DNA of 64,000 bases from positions 124,001 through 188,000 of the forward strand of contig JAODTK010003143.1 of NCBI GenBank assembly GCA_026419785.1, in the 5' to 3' direction. How positions within the stretch are numbered: the stretch's first letter is position 1; the number at the start of each line of letters is the position of its first letter. The translations under genes were made by a program, and so were the position numbers. Shown here piece by piece: positions 52,330-64,000 of this stretch. This DNA is from Sclerodactyla briareus. Taxonomy: Eukaryota; Echinodermata; Holothuroidea; Dendrochirotida; Sclerodactylidae. Below the pieces are notes generated by a model, which was given only the letters and a program-made list of their open reading frames with translations, ran no database searches and was not told the DNA's origin.

Positions 52330-55300
52330 AACCCACGTTGAAGGAAACAGCTCACCTTTGCGCCACATAGTGTTGTACAGGCTGTCTATTTGTACAACAT
52401 TTGCAGGGAGGCTTGCAGTCGCTATAGCACCCCATCTTGCGGCTGTGGTAGTTTGCGTGAGATTACAGGTATGGTAGGTGTACACTGGTTAAACTGTCGC
52501 AGCATCCCTAGTGCCTTGCTTCCAGCCCCACTTTGTCGGAGATTCGGGGAAGGTGATTCTTTCTGGAGAATTCCCCCGACGTGCCACTCTGAAAAAATCA
52601 ATAGTGTGGATATGTGAACGCAACTAAAGGAATGACAAACATGTACCATGGAAATACTTTTCCTGGGATTGGTATACACTGTAACAAAAATTGAACTTCT
52701 TAATATGAAGTCGAGTACTTGTACTTACTGACACGTACATTCCATGCTGGGCACGTGGCCCATGTGATAGTTCTCTCCAACCCTGCGGTTTACATTTGCC
52801 TGAATGTGCTGAGTCCTCCCCCAATTTCCTGATGTGGAAGGTTTCCCACTATGGAGAATTAGCCGCTTCATCTTGAGAGAGCGATCAAAACTTCCACGCC
52901 TATAATTTTTATAGGCCCCAATAATATACAGTATGACCCAAATACCTATAGTCCGTTTCTAGCATGTGCTGGTAAAGCTCAATCGCTGCTGGGTGGGCAT
53001 ATGTCAAAGTCTCGACCTTGTTGGAAGATATGCTAAGCGTGCTGCCTATACTGTTGATATAATCCTCGTCCTCCACACTGTACAGCCGAATCACAAACTG
53101 ATGAGACTGCGGTGTGGCTCTCGATCATCTCAATGTTGGGTTGGCACATGAGCGCTGCTGCAGTGAGCGGTAGAATCGGCAAGGCACTGCCACACTGACC
53201 AAGCAGATTTTTTCCCTTTGCCAAAGGAACGCAGACCACGTGTCGCATCATTGAAGTGGCGTGGAATGCAGGAGGGCCATTGCCTTGTTTGGTCCAAGAT
53301 TGCGTGGCTTTCATGAGCTGGGATGTACCTTGATAATACAATTGGAAAATGAATGGGTATTGGCGGAATATTTAAAAAAAATTAACATTCAACATGTTTT
53401 CCATGTGAACAGAATTAATTTCAATTAATCCTAATGGCTGTGTAACTATCACCTGAGGTACCTGAAATTTCGGCCCGACTCCAAGTGCAAAACCGCACAG
53501 TTGGTCAATTCTTCTGTTGTAGAAGGGGGTGGTGGTGCGAGCTACTGAGACTGCCAGGGGCCGCAACCACTTCGTTCTAGGTCGGGGACTTGTACGGTGA
53601 TGATAACGGTGGGCGGTTACGGGTGGGACCATTATCTAAGCAGCAGCCACATGCAGGAGGATTTCTCGTGGGTCTGCTTCCGCGTGAGAACCCAGCGTAA
53701 TTGCACCATATCAGCGCCAGACGGAACACACACACAATCATTGAAAAGATGGTAGTGAAGAGCGTTTTACACCCCTGAAGAAAAAAAATTAGAAGTACTG
53801 AACATACAAGATGATAAAGCGAGAGTACAACTAAAGCATGAATGGAAATTGGTGGTACTCATGTAGCATATCATTAAGTCTACTCACCTCAGTTATAGTA
53901 ATTGCTGCAAGTGGCTTTGCGAGCGCAACAACACCCTGCTTTGTTCTGGTCCACCCGAGGAAAGCTGCCAGTTTGCGCGGGAAACTTTTGTTGTGAGTGT
54001 CCACTCGCCTACGTGTGCCACTTCCTTTGTTTGTTCTCTCTTGTGGATGACTTCCAGACATTGTTTTGATACACAGTCCCATACATGTCTAGCTCTTCGT
54101 TATGTTAAACCATTTGAAGACATATGGGACCGAGGACTGTGAAGCGTAATTACAATTGTTTGGCATTTCTGGGCGCAAGCATTTGCACAATCACTGGCCC
54201 ATCGAGAAATTGCGCAGGTTGTCTGTGCTTTCTTATCTCCATTGTCCACCCGGATGCTTTCCTAGTATCTCACTCTTGGTGCCATGGTAATATTCTTCCC
54301 TTTCCTGGTCAATGCTGGCCGAAACTCACTGCTCTCATGCCTTGAGTATGGACTCAAGATGTCTCTTCTGGAGTGTGTGGCAAGCAAAATTTGTGAGACT
54401 TTTCCTTGTTGGTCTTTCATGGTGCAGCAGTGATTTCTGAATTTGAGGAAGCACCCGAATGCAGCTTGAAGAGCCGAGCTTCAATTGCCGAATAGGTGGC
54501 CGGGAAGGCCTTTTCCTGTGTGAGAATTCTCTCCATGAGAAATTGCCTTTGTTACGCTTCTTCTCCCCTACGTTAGAACAATTCCTGACATTCTCCACAA
54601 ACTTCTTGCATGATGATGGCCTGTCACGATCCAATAGCTCATTTCTTCTGCTAGGATGATTCCCCAGTGCCCAATGCGGCAATGAGACTTGCACCTCATC
54701 CTGGAGAATGAGACAAACAAAGGGAACGCATCAGGCAAGAAGCCGAAGGTAAAGTACCAAATAACGAAACAGGGGGAAAAAAAAAAAAAAAAAAAAAATA
54801 TGATGTGAAAACGATAGGTTTTCACATTTGAATAGCATTACCCCTGAGGAACTGCTCATGATGTCGCTGATCCCCGACATCTCTACTCCCTCCAACTCGC
54901 TAATAAGAACGAGCCATCTGCAGGTCGTCCACCTTGTTTCACGACTGAAGTACGAGAATCGCTAAGTGCCAACTCATCCCCTGCCCTCATTTTCAGCCAG
55001 TCCACTAATTGCTCATGCTCTGATCAAGTGGCAGCATGGTAAATGCAACGCTGGATGTCTGTCCCATGAGTGCCTCCTCTTAAATCAACCGATAGTGCAG
55101 GGTGACGTTCTTCCAGGGTCGATAAATCTCGAGATGTCCAAGGTAAGTTCCGTGGTGTAGTGAACATGATCCATTGCTGTTACCCATGGCATCAGAAGGT
55201 GTAGGGTTTCACAGTACAGTGCCAAGTCTGCAATCCTCTGCATGACTTTACAACTGAAATATTAAAAGAAAAATTAAGGTACTAAGTTTATTTGTGTGTC

Positions 55301-57650
55301 AAAACCTCATATCATTAGTAAGTTTTGACAGACCACGAACAAGGTCGAATTTGCTTGTAGGAAGGCGTGTCGGGTGCGTCTGTGATTCATAGTAATAGTA
55401 AATGATTGGATCCGGGCAATCAATAAGAAATAGTGGATGTGACGCATTGCTGCCCATGTGACAGGATTGTAGGGGTAGAAAGTATCGTACATATCTATGT
55501 GGGTGGCATCGCGAGATTGAATGGTGCAATTAAAAAAAGGAGCTCACAGCGATTGGGTAGATTGAGGCTTGCCTCGAAAATCGTTTTTTGGGCATATAAT
55601 CTCCTTACCTGCAGGATAGTATATCAAGTTTCCATTGACTTTTAAACAAGATCGCTTGTGGGTGAGAGAGACTCTTCTGTTTGATCCACTCTTTTCATGG
55701 ACTGGGGAAGCTGCAGTGGGTACCCCTTTGGAGCTGAATCGTACCATCACCCTTCTTCATATTCCAATATATTTAGCATGGGCCTTCTTCATCAGGTTAT
55801 ACAGAGCTGTGGCTGATGCTGGTGTACGTATCTGGTTCTGCATATGTGTGATGTGTACAGAGGAAGGACTGTGCCGTTCCGCTAGTACCACACCACTGTT
55901 GGTAATAGCTGTAGTCCACCCACTGTACTCTAGGCCAGTCACCCGCGACTGTCCAAAGCATCTTTTCGATGTGCATAGCTCCACGCATTACCATATACTT
56001 ATCTTTCAGCGATGGTCCGTATCCGGAAATTTCCATTGCAGATGTTTCGGCAATGGTGTAAAGCAGAGCTTGTCAGCAACAATTACGTATTTGGTCCTGA
56101 CTGAGGTATCAATGACCGTTTTACATTTTCATGCAATGACCATGGGGTGATCTGGGTTGTTTGCCCTGATTCTGTTCGGAGCGCACGCATGTGTGATTCT
56201 TGATGAAATGTAGGCAAAGTGGCCTGCACTGCTTGTAATTCAGACAAGATATCCATTCTTTTTCCCTTTCCAGACGTCTATACAGGTTGTCCATTTCCAA
56301 TGATCCACCCATTGTAGCCATCTTTGAGTACCTCTTGCAGCGCGAGAGGCAGCGACTGGGTGACTATTTTATACTGTGGAGAGCTGGAACATTGCGTCAC
56401 CCTCATCCTTCGGCAGAGAGAGATCTTCCAATTACCGTGAATAGTGGCGGGGAGGGTTCGCGTTGTCTTTTGGCCCCCATTTCTTGAACTCCAGACAGGC
56501 TGTTGATGCTTCCTCTGTATGGTTCGAGGGGAATGTTGCATGATGCTTATCCCAGTTCCATGCTACAACTGGGAGATGATGCGGTTGTGGACGAAGGGTT
56601 GTAGTCCAGTGTCAACTCCACCTGTTGTGAAGACTCCCTTCTTGTCTTTGAGGAGCTACAACCCCCTCTTGTCCCAATGCAATGGCGGAATTGGCAAGTT
56701 CATACTCAGCTGACGACGACGATGATAGGAAATGCACATGCTCTTCTGCCAACGTATTTACAAGGGTTTTGCTGCCCGTCTTCATATTTATTTTCATTGC
56801 CAGCATATGACAACGGATCTCCGATCACGTTGAATGCGGGTTCCACCCTGTGTATTATGTGATCTCCTGAACACGGAGTTTGTTCATTATGTTTTGAGCC
56901 CGTGCTAACACAATCTTCTCCAGGAAGCAGTTGGTCATCGCATCGATACCTGGACCATCTAACAGTAATGCAAGAACGATGCAATATCGGTACGACTGTT
57001 GGTTTTTCAGAAGACTTCAGCAGAAAAAGTACCTGTACAGTTTTGTTTCTTTCTTTTCCATAATAATATCTCTCCTTAGGATTTTACTGCTTGTGATATG
57101 ATTTTGCAATGTCTGTTGAAGCTGTGTCCTCCTTGACGGTTTGACTCAGATCATGTCAAACACGGATTCAATGTCCCGATGCTTGTTGCACTTCCGATGT
57201 CAGAATTGAAACTGACATGTCTTGTCGGAGTCGAGTTGTAGACCGTGCTGTTTGGGTAACCAAGTAGTTTTTTTAGCGATTATCATACATGCCGTCAATT
57301 CTGCCATTGTTTAGTACGTGCCGTCCACCGATGGTCCTCTATGTAGTCGAGAAGCTCCTCGAAGGCCTGGGCTCTTAGAATTTTGGCCCTGTACGTCCTC
57401 ATTTGAACCTTATCCATCGCATCTGCCTACTATAAAGACTGCTGAGGCATGCGAGGTGGTAATAAGCAGCCTCGCAAATCATGTCTCCTGCCGATAGTTT
57501 ACACTGGAGTTGTAGATCCGGACTGTCCTTGCTGCTCTTTGACCTTCTGGTAAGGCCAAACGTGGATGCTCTTCTCAAGTTCTTCCTGTCGCCAATCTCC
57601 TCACAGAAGAAGCATTTCATTTCAGGAGAGGCCTCAGTTTCAGTCGAATT
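52330..57650 (-). CDS. Uncharacterised multi-copy invertebrate gene (CxxC finger, GxHIE, HEEADTR and TSO1/CXC-like blocks), nested in MLH1 intron
   Basis: Read from 57650 downward the family's blocks appear in order. (1) CFFCEE-(x)-LRRASTFGL and KLSAGDMICEAAYYHLACLS with LYSR, an N-terminal zinc-finger-like module (57620-57410). (2) AFEELLDYIED helix (57340). (3) a MELGISIMQH-like block, corresponding to FHGTxISLxQHP (56560). (4) DKYMVMRGAMHIEKMLWTVA and GTSGTAQSFL (56000-55880), then TALYNLMKKAHAKYIG (55770). (5) RRRV...FPRKLAAFLGWTRTK (54000-53940). (6) a SHAEADPREILLH block, family SHEEADTRxxxH (53690). (7) VSVARTTTPFYNRRIDQL and GVGPKF (53530-53470). (8) PAFHA then GKGKNLLGQ, family AFTGCDT..GKGKxxxW (53280). 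(9) EAALxQH..QAGxxWGQ-like (53000). (10) a Cys cluster GCYSDCKPPCKCCTN (52430). Blocks sit in different frames, with stops and a poly-A run at 54777-54798, so introns, errors and decay cannot be separated. The family is known to me only as predicted proteins, some labelled TSO1-like CXC; function unknown, possibly a mobile element. Confidence 0.7.
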
Positions 57651-58155
57651 ACCCTGACAGTCCCATAGCCACTATCATTACTCATTCACCTTGTTCTCAC
57701 AGGACTGTGTTTCCGTTTTGTGCGGCTTTCTTGACAGCACCGTCCACCTTTTGTTGGTTGACATCGCTTCTACAATTCTTATGCCATACAGCCTGTTTGA
57801 CATGTCATAATGTCGACGTTGTAGTCGATGGTTTCATTCACACCCAACAAGAATATATCATCTTTCCTACAAACTTGTCACATCACCATGCTCCTCGAGT
57901 CTGTAATATTCCGCACATTTCTTTGTAGTCACATTTCAATTTGTGTAAGCTACCACTCAATAACTGCTGAGGCAAGGATTTGTGACTGTTTCATCTGTAG
58001 CCGACTGGCCAACACATCAAATTCCAGTCACCGTATCCCACTGGCTATTTTCAATCGTCCTTGATGCCAATGGTGATAGATTTTACCTGCGAAAAATGAG
58101 TTAAAAAAAAGGGAAAAAAAAAGCTTGGGAATCGAAATAGCCAGTCACAGCAACC

Positions 58156-58217
58156 GTGAAGTGTGGTGGCTAATTGGTTAAGGTGAGAATAGTTTTGTTG
58201 GTTCGAGTCCACTTTTA
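58156..58217 (+). ncRNA. tRNA-like pol III promoter (SINE head or decayed tRNA)
   Basis: A box 'tggctaattggttaagg' starts at 58167. B box 'ggttcgagtcc' at 58200-58210 is a perfect consensus match. The spacing of about 33 bp is right. The possible acceptor pairing (gtgaagt with acttttac) is imperfect, and the T stem is weak, so it is more likely a tRNA-derived SINE head than a tRNA gene. It lies just 5' of the - strand gene. Confidence 0.45.
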
Positions 58218-58219
58218 CA

Positions 58220-60040
58220 CTTGTCTCCAATTGCTCACATTGAGAGGATAGGCATGTACCAGTTGGTCGTTTTGTGTGTAGACCCCTCCCTGACATTGCG
58301 TGTCACGCGCAGAGGCTTTATTCCTATTCTGACGAAAGGTTCGCATCTGACGATTGTGCAGTGTCAAATCTGCACCTTCGTCGTGCGTGCCCTTTATGGG
58401 GTTCGATATACATGTCTGGCAAGTTGACCATAGATGAGGGCAGATAGCCATTCCCTGCCATTGTCCATTGCTGTGGTAATGTATGCATCGTACTTCTCTC
58501 TCTCTAAATGCAAAAATCAAAGATGAAAACTGATCCCCAGTTATTTAAACTTATTTGTATAATTCGATGCTAAGCCTGACAAAACCAGGACGCCCAGCTG
58601 AAAGACAATGCAAGTGTCGTTAGCCAACTTGATATACGTAAAGAGGTAATCCGTGTAGCACTAGTCGAGGATCGATTCCCTGCCACACAGGCATTTTCCA
58701 GCGGTGCTGTACTTATAGTTCGACGTGCGTGTTCTTGGTATTTGCTCTCTGGCCCTGCTGTCGAGCAGTGGGCTTTGGAAGTTTTTCGGGAGGGGGGGGG
58801 GTTGTTTCAAGGACACTTGCATATGGTGTGAGCATGGGGTCGAGCATGTCGCTACGTCAGGCTCGTAGAAGAGGTCTGATCCTGGACGCTATAACAGTTT
58901 GAAATATTAAACGAGACCCTGGTTCAATACATCCCCAAATGACTCACTCACCCTCCCCATGTTCTTTGTCCTGCTTCCCTAAAGACTGACCACCATTGCC
59001 CTGCACTCCCCGCACTGACAAACTACTGCTCCTACAATACATTTCCAATAGTAATAATGATTAGGCCTATAAGGCTCACCTTACAATATCTACATAGATG
59101 TGCATGATTTTACATAACACTAGGCCCGACAGAGTTGTCAGGACAAGAAATTTAACTAAATCTTCCAAATAAACGACCGCCACCATCCCAGCTACCTCGA
59201 ACCCTCAGTTTACAGTGAATCTAGCTATTAAATACAACTCCACATTGGTTACTCTCTTGGTCCCTTTGTCTTGTGAATATGTTGACGACTTTTGATTTCA
59301 GGTGCACAATTCTCATTCCATGGGACATCGTTACTATGGCCACGGATAGTTCATAAGAAGACCAGCACAATAAACTGTAAATGCGCCACCCCTTGAGCAA
59401 GATGCCCATGGGAGACACATCATATTGTCCCATAATAGAACTATAAAACTTATTTATTATGATTGTTACTATTTACACACGTTTAATAACCGATGTACTG
59501 GGTTCTTTCTCCAGATAAAATAAGTATCAAAGCATGAGAACCCGGGCTTTGTAAGGTATAAAGTCTGAACCATTTATATGATCACTTGGGGTGGTTGATA
59601 AGGTACTACTAGCATCAACGATTTTCCTGGCTTTAAATGAAATACTGTAATGCAAATGCACCCCCGGAGTGTGCATATTTTCTTGGCTTCCAAGAGGGCG
59701 GTCCGGGCCGCCATTCTGGGATTTAATATCCTCGTACGTAGCAACTGTCCATACTATTTAAAAATGATTCCCCCCTCTCAAACGCAGTCTCATTTGACTC
59801 ACTGTGCCTTTTTTATATTAAGCTTTAGGAGTGTCAAATTCGGAGTGAAACTCTCCCTTCACATGAATGCCTAATTAGCATAATTTATTAATGCAACTTA
59901 GGGCCCTATATAGTCCATATTGAGTGGTCTCTTTGGATAAATCTTTTCTGCCTTTCTGTGGAACATCCATGCCAGTTAGACATTTGTACTAAAAAATGCA
60001 GTACATGCCCTTTTTTGAGCACTTAACCACTCTACTACAA
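58220..60040. other. No gene seen
   Basis: Contains a G-run (58792-58801) and unassigned sequence. No exon of MLH1 was found here. Confidence 0.4.
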
Positions 60041-62100
60041 TGTTCATTGACCCATGGGACATGTTGACTTTGTGCAAGGTCAGGTTCGAAAGTGGGCATT
60101 AAAGGGGCGTATAGAGCCATTATGTGTGTGAAATTTCAAAAGTATCTCCTCCTACAAATTTGGTGCACAGTGCTGACCTGTTTGGTCATAATGATGGTCT
60201 ACAGGACGCCTACCTTCGGGGGTTCAGGAATTTGGTGGTCCCAACCCCGGTCCCATTTGGGCCCGAGGGGTCATTTTGTGAAATTTCACACAATATACTT
60301 GAAATGCATCTCTCCCACAAGATTCAATTGATGCTCTTCAAAGTTACAGTAATGGTCCTTGGATAAAAGGCCATAGGGGGTGTTCGGGAATTTTGGAATC
60401 GAGGCCCAGTTTTGGCCCTGGGCCCATTATATGAAAATACTGCAAACTCGTTGTAGCTCCTTACAAATTTGGTTGCACAGTGCTGATGTGCAGTCATAAG
60501 GTGTTCTAATGATGTACCGCCAGGGCGCCCAGGGATTTAGGTCACAAGTGGCCCAGTGTGGGGCCCTGGGGCCCGTCATAATGGAATTATGCAAAAATGC
60601 TAGAACTCCTCTTACAAATTTCAGTGCACCGTGCTGCCATTAGGTAATAATGATAGTTTAGTGTATCAGCCGGACAATTTGGGGTGTTCCGAATTTTTTC
60701 TAAGGTACCACTGGCCCGTGGCCCATTGTATTTAAATTTCACACAAAATGGTACTTGAAATGCATCTTCCTCCCACAAGATTCAATGATGTTCTTCAACA
60801 GTTACATGTAATGGTCCTTGGAGAGAGGGCCATTGGAGATGTTCGGGAATTCTGTGCCAAGGCCCAGGTTGGGCCAGAGGGCCCATATATGTGAAAGACT
60901 TGCGAAAATCTGAGGTATTCTACAAATTTTGTTGCCACAGTGTCATGTTCAGTCATAATGGTGGTCCAATTACCATATCTATGGGCCAAGGAATTCGGTC
61001 AAGGGCCATGGTGGGGTGGTGGGGCCCTAGGGCCCATAATTGGGGATTTACGAAAAATGCTTTATCTTCTTACAAATTTGGTTGCACAGTGCTGACTTGG
61101 GTCATAATGTATGGGTCTAACAGCTTTCCTTTGGAGTGTTCAACAGGAATTTTTTGGTCCAAGTTCCTACTTAATTGAGCCCATGGGCCATTTGACTGAA
61201 ATTTCACACATGGTACCGAAAATGCATCTCCTCCCACAAGAGTCAATTGACTTTCTTCAAACTTAAATGGTCCTTGGCGGTGAAAGGGCCATTGGGAATT
61301 TCGGAATTTGAATTGACTGAGACCAATGGACTAATGTTTGCAAGATTGCCAAGACAATGATACTAAGAGGCAAGAAACTCGAAATTTGGGGAATTGTGAG
61401 TTATAATCACATTCTAAAGCAAGGAGCAGTTGGGGGGTGAGATGGTAACATAAACCTTCTGAACTGCTCCCCCCTACAAGGCCCTTTTGGACCCCCTCCC
61501 CTACCAAGTAGATTTGGAGGGGAGAGGTCAGGCGTGTCATGAGCATTCGAACCAGTTCTGTTCCTTTGGGGGGCTTCAGGAATTTTGGGCCAAGGTCCTA
61601 CTTGGCCCTATGGGCCCATGTCAGAAATTTCACAATGGTACCTGAAATTGCATCTTCCTACCCATAAGCTTCAATTGAGTTTTCTTCGAACTTACATGTA
61701 ATGGTCCTGGGGGTAAGTAAAGGGCCATGGGCATTTGGGGTCCCCTAGGGCCCAATATTATGGGATACTGACAAAATATCTTGGTCTTCCTACCAATTGT
61801 TTGCACGTGCTTTGTTCAGTCATAATATGGTCTAATAGCTGTACCTTCGGGTGCACAGGGATTCAGGACCAACGGGCCCAGTGTCACTGTTGGCCCTGTG
61901 GCTCTTGTGTGGAATAATTTAGTGACTTGCAAACAGGCTAAGACATATTAGGCCATATGAAGATTCAGTCCAAAAGTCGTAAAAAGAGCACAAGGCGGCC
62001 ATTTTTTTTGTTTTCAAAAAACTGCAGACAGAATTGTAACATTCGTCTTGTAATTGTGCAGTTTGAGCTACAGCCACCCGTGGTGCTCTAGTTGACTTTT
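60041..62100 (+). mobile_element. Family B composite element: GGCCC-rich tandem array and right end
   Basis: Monomers alternate 'acagtgctgatgtgcagtca', 'cccagggatttagg', 'gggccctggggccc' and 'gaaatttcacacaatat', 'gaaatgcatctctcccac', 'ttgaagttacagtaatggtc'-type words from 60120 to about 61920. The right end 'agtttgagctacagccaccc' / 'gtggtgctctagttg' is at 62057-62095. 61320-61550 is an unrelated interruption between monomers. Confidence 0.65.
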
Positions 62101-63490
62101 CGAAGGCACATATGTGAAGTGGTTGCGAATTCGAGCTCATAGCTATCGGAGTATGTGTGGTTGCAGTTCTTTATCTTGTCTTCTTTTGGTGAGGAGGTCT
62201 CCTAAAAGCCAGACATGACTGTTATATTGAAAATGTTTTGTTAGTGTTTATTCAGGTTTTCCAAATTTTCCATGGTTAAGTTGTGTAGGATGTCTTATCC
62301 TTAAGGTTAAGAGTGTCTTAAATGTTAGAGGTGTTAATTCCCATAATCCAGATTGGCATTTGTGTCCACAGGTCTAGATTGGGAAATGGAAGAAGAGGGC
62401 TTCAAGGCCCTAGCACAGGAGTGTGCACTTTTTTACAGTGTCCATCGAAAGCGCAGCTGAAACCAGCTAAATACTTGCTCAAAGGTTAATTGAACTATAT
62501 GTTATTTTCATGCCTGGTCTGTATTTTTATCACTGTCTGACAAATTCTGCAAAATTATCATTATTATGACCCTTTCATGCCAAGCTATTTTTACACTGTG
62601 TGCCTCTCAGCGCCGTCTATCTTAGACCTGATAGCATCTTTTGGTGCATTGCCTGAGGTACCTGAGGAAACTGTGATGTTGACGATTTATGTTATTTTCA
62701 ATGCCTGTCTATAGTTTTATCACTGTCTAACAAATTCTTTCAAAATTATCATTATTATTATTAGTTGACCCTCCACTGCTAGCTTTTACCACTGTGTGCC
62801 TCTCAGCACCGTAAGCTCTTGTATGGTGCGTTGCTGAGGTAAGGTGATGTCGCAATAGTTGAGGATGGGGCCCCCCCCAACAAAAATGTTTTTGAAGGGT
62901 AAAGTCATAACACACAACTGAGCAAGGGAAACTGTCCAGCTCCCTAAATCAGAATCGTGGCGACTTGAACCACCACTGGGCCCCCTGAAGATTTTAATGA
63001 CAATGGATGTAGCTCCAGTTTGTTAGAACGTTGAAGGTTTAGTGTTCATCCTCTTCAACATATATGAGAGTTTTTCATGGCTCACAGGTGCCAAAAGCTA
63101 CGCATGGGTGCCAAACGGAATCAAGCTCTCAGCGAGAATCACCCACCCGGCCTCTGGTAACCCACCAGAGAATCAACTGAGAACATTTAACCCTTCCTTT
63201 GTTCCATTCTTGCTTCAGTGGATGTTTATGGTGCATGAGAAATGGAGTTTCTTTCCAGTTAGCAGCAGTGCTAGAAACCAGTCACGGATTTCTTATTTTC
63301 CTATGACTGAGTACATGCATGGAATGCACTCGTACTTGAACTTGAGCAGAAGGACTCGAGGTCAGTCCAAGCTTCAAAGTTCGTCTTTTTTTTCAATGTC
63401 CTTGGGTGTGATTCTCCCCGCAATATTCCATTCCTCCCAATCATTCCTCCCATCCGACCCAGGAAAATTCATCGGGGGAACAGGGACGAG
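62100..63490. other. No gene assigned; local ~190-bp duplication at 62505-62850
   Basis: 'ttatcactgtctgacaaat' (62528) and 'ttatcactgtctaacaaat' (62713), 'gtgtgcctctcagc' (62599 and 62795) and 'atgttattttcatgcctg' show a tandem duplication with a period of about 190 bp. The long + strand frame at 63042-63521 has no family resemblance. Confidence 0.5.
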
Positions 63491-63559
63491 TTCCCAACCT
63501 ACAACTGGAGTTGGACCATAGAGCAGTCATCTACCCAGTCCCTGAAGTCATTCCTATTC

Positions 63560-64000
63560 CTCTTCCACCAGATCTTTTGCTGAGGATGGCCATCATCCTA
63601 ACCGATCGCCAATCTTCCGATCTGTACCAGGGTTCGACGATGTTGATGCAGGGGTTATGGTTGAGACAAAACCTGGTCCGTTCCTTCTCCCGGCAAGTAT
63701 TTGCCAGAGGATACCATCTCACACAGAAGGTATGCGGAGTGTGCCACCATCGAGGGAGGGCCAGTCCTTCCCCCTGCCATATACTAGTGATGGTACACAA
63801 TCTGTTACGAGGTGTTTTTGAATGATGTTGATGCAGCGGGGTCATGGCGGGATGAATCTGGTCGTTCCTATTATTATCTGCCAAAACCATCTGGCAAATT
63901 GCAAGTTCCTAAAACCTGCAATATTTTGCCTGATCTGCAACAGGTATGCCTGGATACAAAATTTGAACAGTTCCAATCTTTCGCACTCAAGCCCCCAAAT
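63560..64000 (+). CDS. Coding-like sequence, unknown, runs to the window edge
   Basis: The + strand reads FDDVDAGVMVETKPGPFLLP then ASICQRI (63632-63715). About 185 bp further on it reads NDVDAAGSWRDESGRSYYYL then PKPSGKLQVPK, open to the end of the window from about 63820. The two segments resemble each other (DVDAG.../PGPFLLP against DVDAA.../YYYLPKP), suggesting a duplicated exon or protein repeat. The family is not recognised, and splice limits are not clear. Confidence 0.3.

Noticed and set aside
55635..56150. 171-codon open frame on the + strand
   Set aside because: Antisense to the MHIEKMLW / ALYNLMKKAH blocks of the - strand gene; no family resemblance of its own.
63042..63521. 159-codon open frame on the + strand
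   Set aside because: Ser/Pro-rich translation without recognisable motif or splice support; treated as unassigned rather than as a gene.

Overview
This is a eukaryotic, invertebrate-type genomic window. It has interrupted genes with GT/AG splice sites, no operons, several families of dispersed and tandem repeats, tRNA-derived SINE pieces and decayed LINEs. The repeat style (hairpin-ended elements carrying microsatellites and tandem cores, and frequent 'aggtca' words) is what one sees in marine invertebrates such as echinoderms, lancelets and molluscs; I cannot fix the species. Coding exons carry many 1-2 base insertions and deletions, mostly in doublets and short homopolymers, so either the assembly is poorly polished or the gene copy is decaying.

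The one gene I can name with confidence is MLH1, the MutL-homologue subunit of the eukaryotic mismatch-repair complex, on the + strand. It starts at 10871 and can be followed exon by exon to 49310, and it presumably continues past the window. I place counterparts of human exons 1, 2, 3, 4, 5, 6+7 (one exon here), 8, 9, 10, 11, 12, 13, 14 (present twice), 15 and 16. Most intron positions and phases match the human gene. The last three exons (end of the C-terminal domain) were not found.

Three things about this MLH1 are unusual. (a) The end of exon 8, together with its 5' splice site, has been amplified into a minisatellite of about 35 extra copies, 59 bp each in consensus, at 31055-33110. (b) Exon 14 lies in a 1.1 kb segment that is duplicated about 3 kb downstream. 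(c) Exon 11 carries a clean in-frame insertion of about 39 nt inside the conserved HPTKHEV ATPase motif.

The introns and upstream flank are filled with repeats. 1-10.7 kb holds a 445-bp tandem repeat, a LINE fragment, fold-back MITE copies and two hairpin-ended tandem-core elements. 14.1-16 kb is a decayed CR1/L2-like LINE on the - strand. 23.7-26.6 kb is a composite element with (TATC)n, a GGCCC-rich core and a 535-bp triplication. 37.1-38 kb is a 350-bp triplication. I read two dispersed families ('A/C' and 'B') as non-autonomous Helitron/Helentron-like (HINE, DINE-1 or 'pearl'-type) elements: both have hairpin termini, a microsatellite, a tandem core, and a 3' hairpin followed by CTRR-T.

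Inside the intron after exon 16, on the - strand (about 52.3-57.65 kb), lies a copy of an uncharacterised multi-copy gene family widespread in aquatic invertebrates. It has an N-terminal CxxC-type finger, a GxHIE block, a HEEADTR/DTDVVV-like block, a GCDT-like block and a Cys-rich TSO1/CXC-like tail. The distal end (60-61.9 kb) is another family B array, and 63.5-64 kb holds unassigned coding-like sequence.
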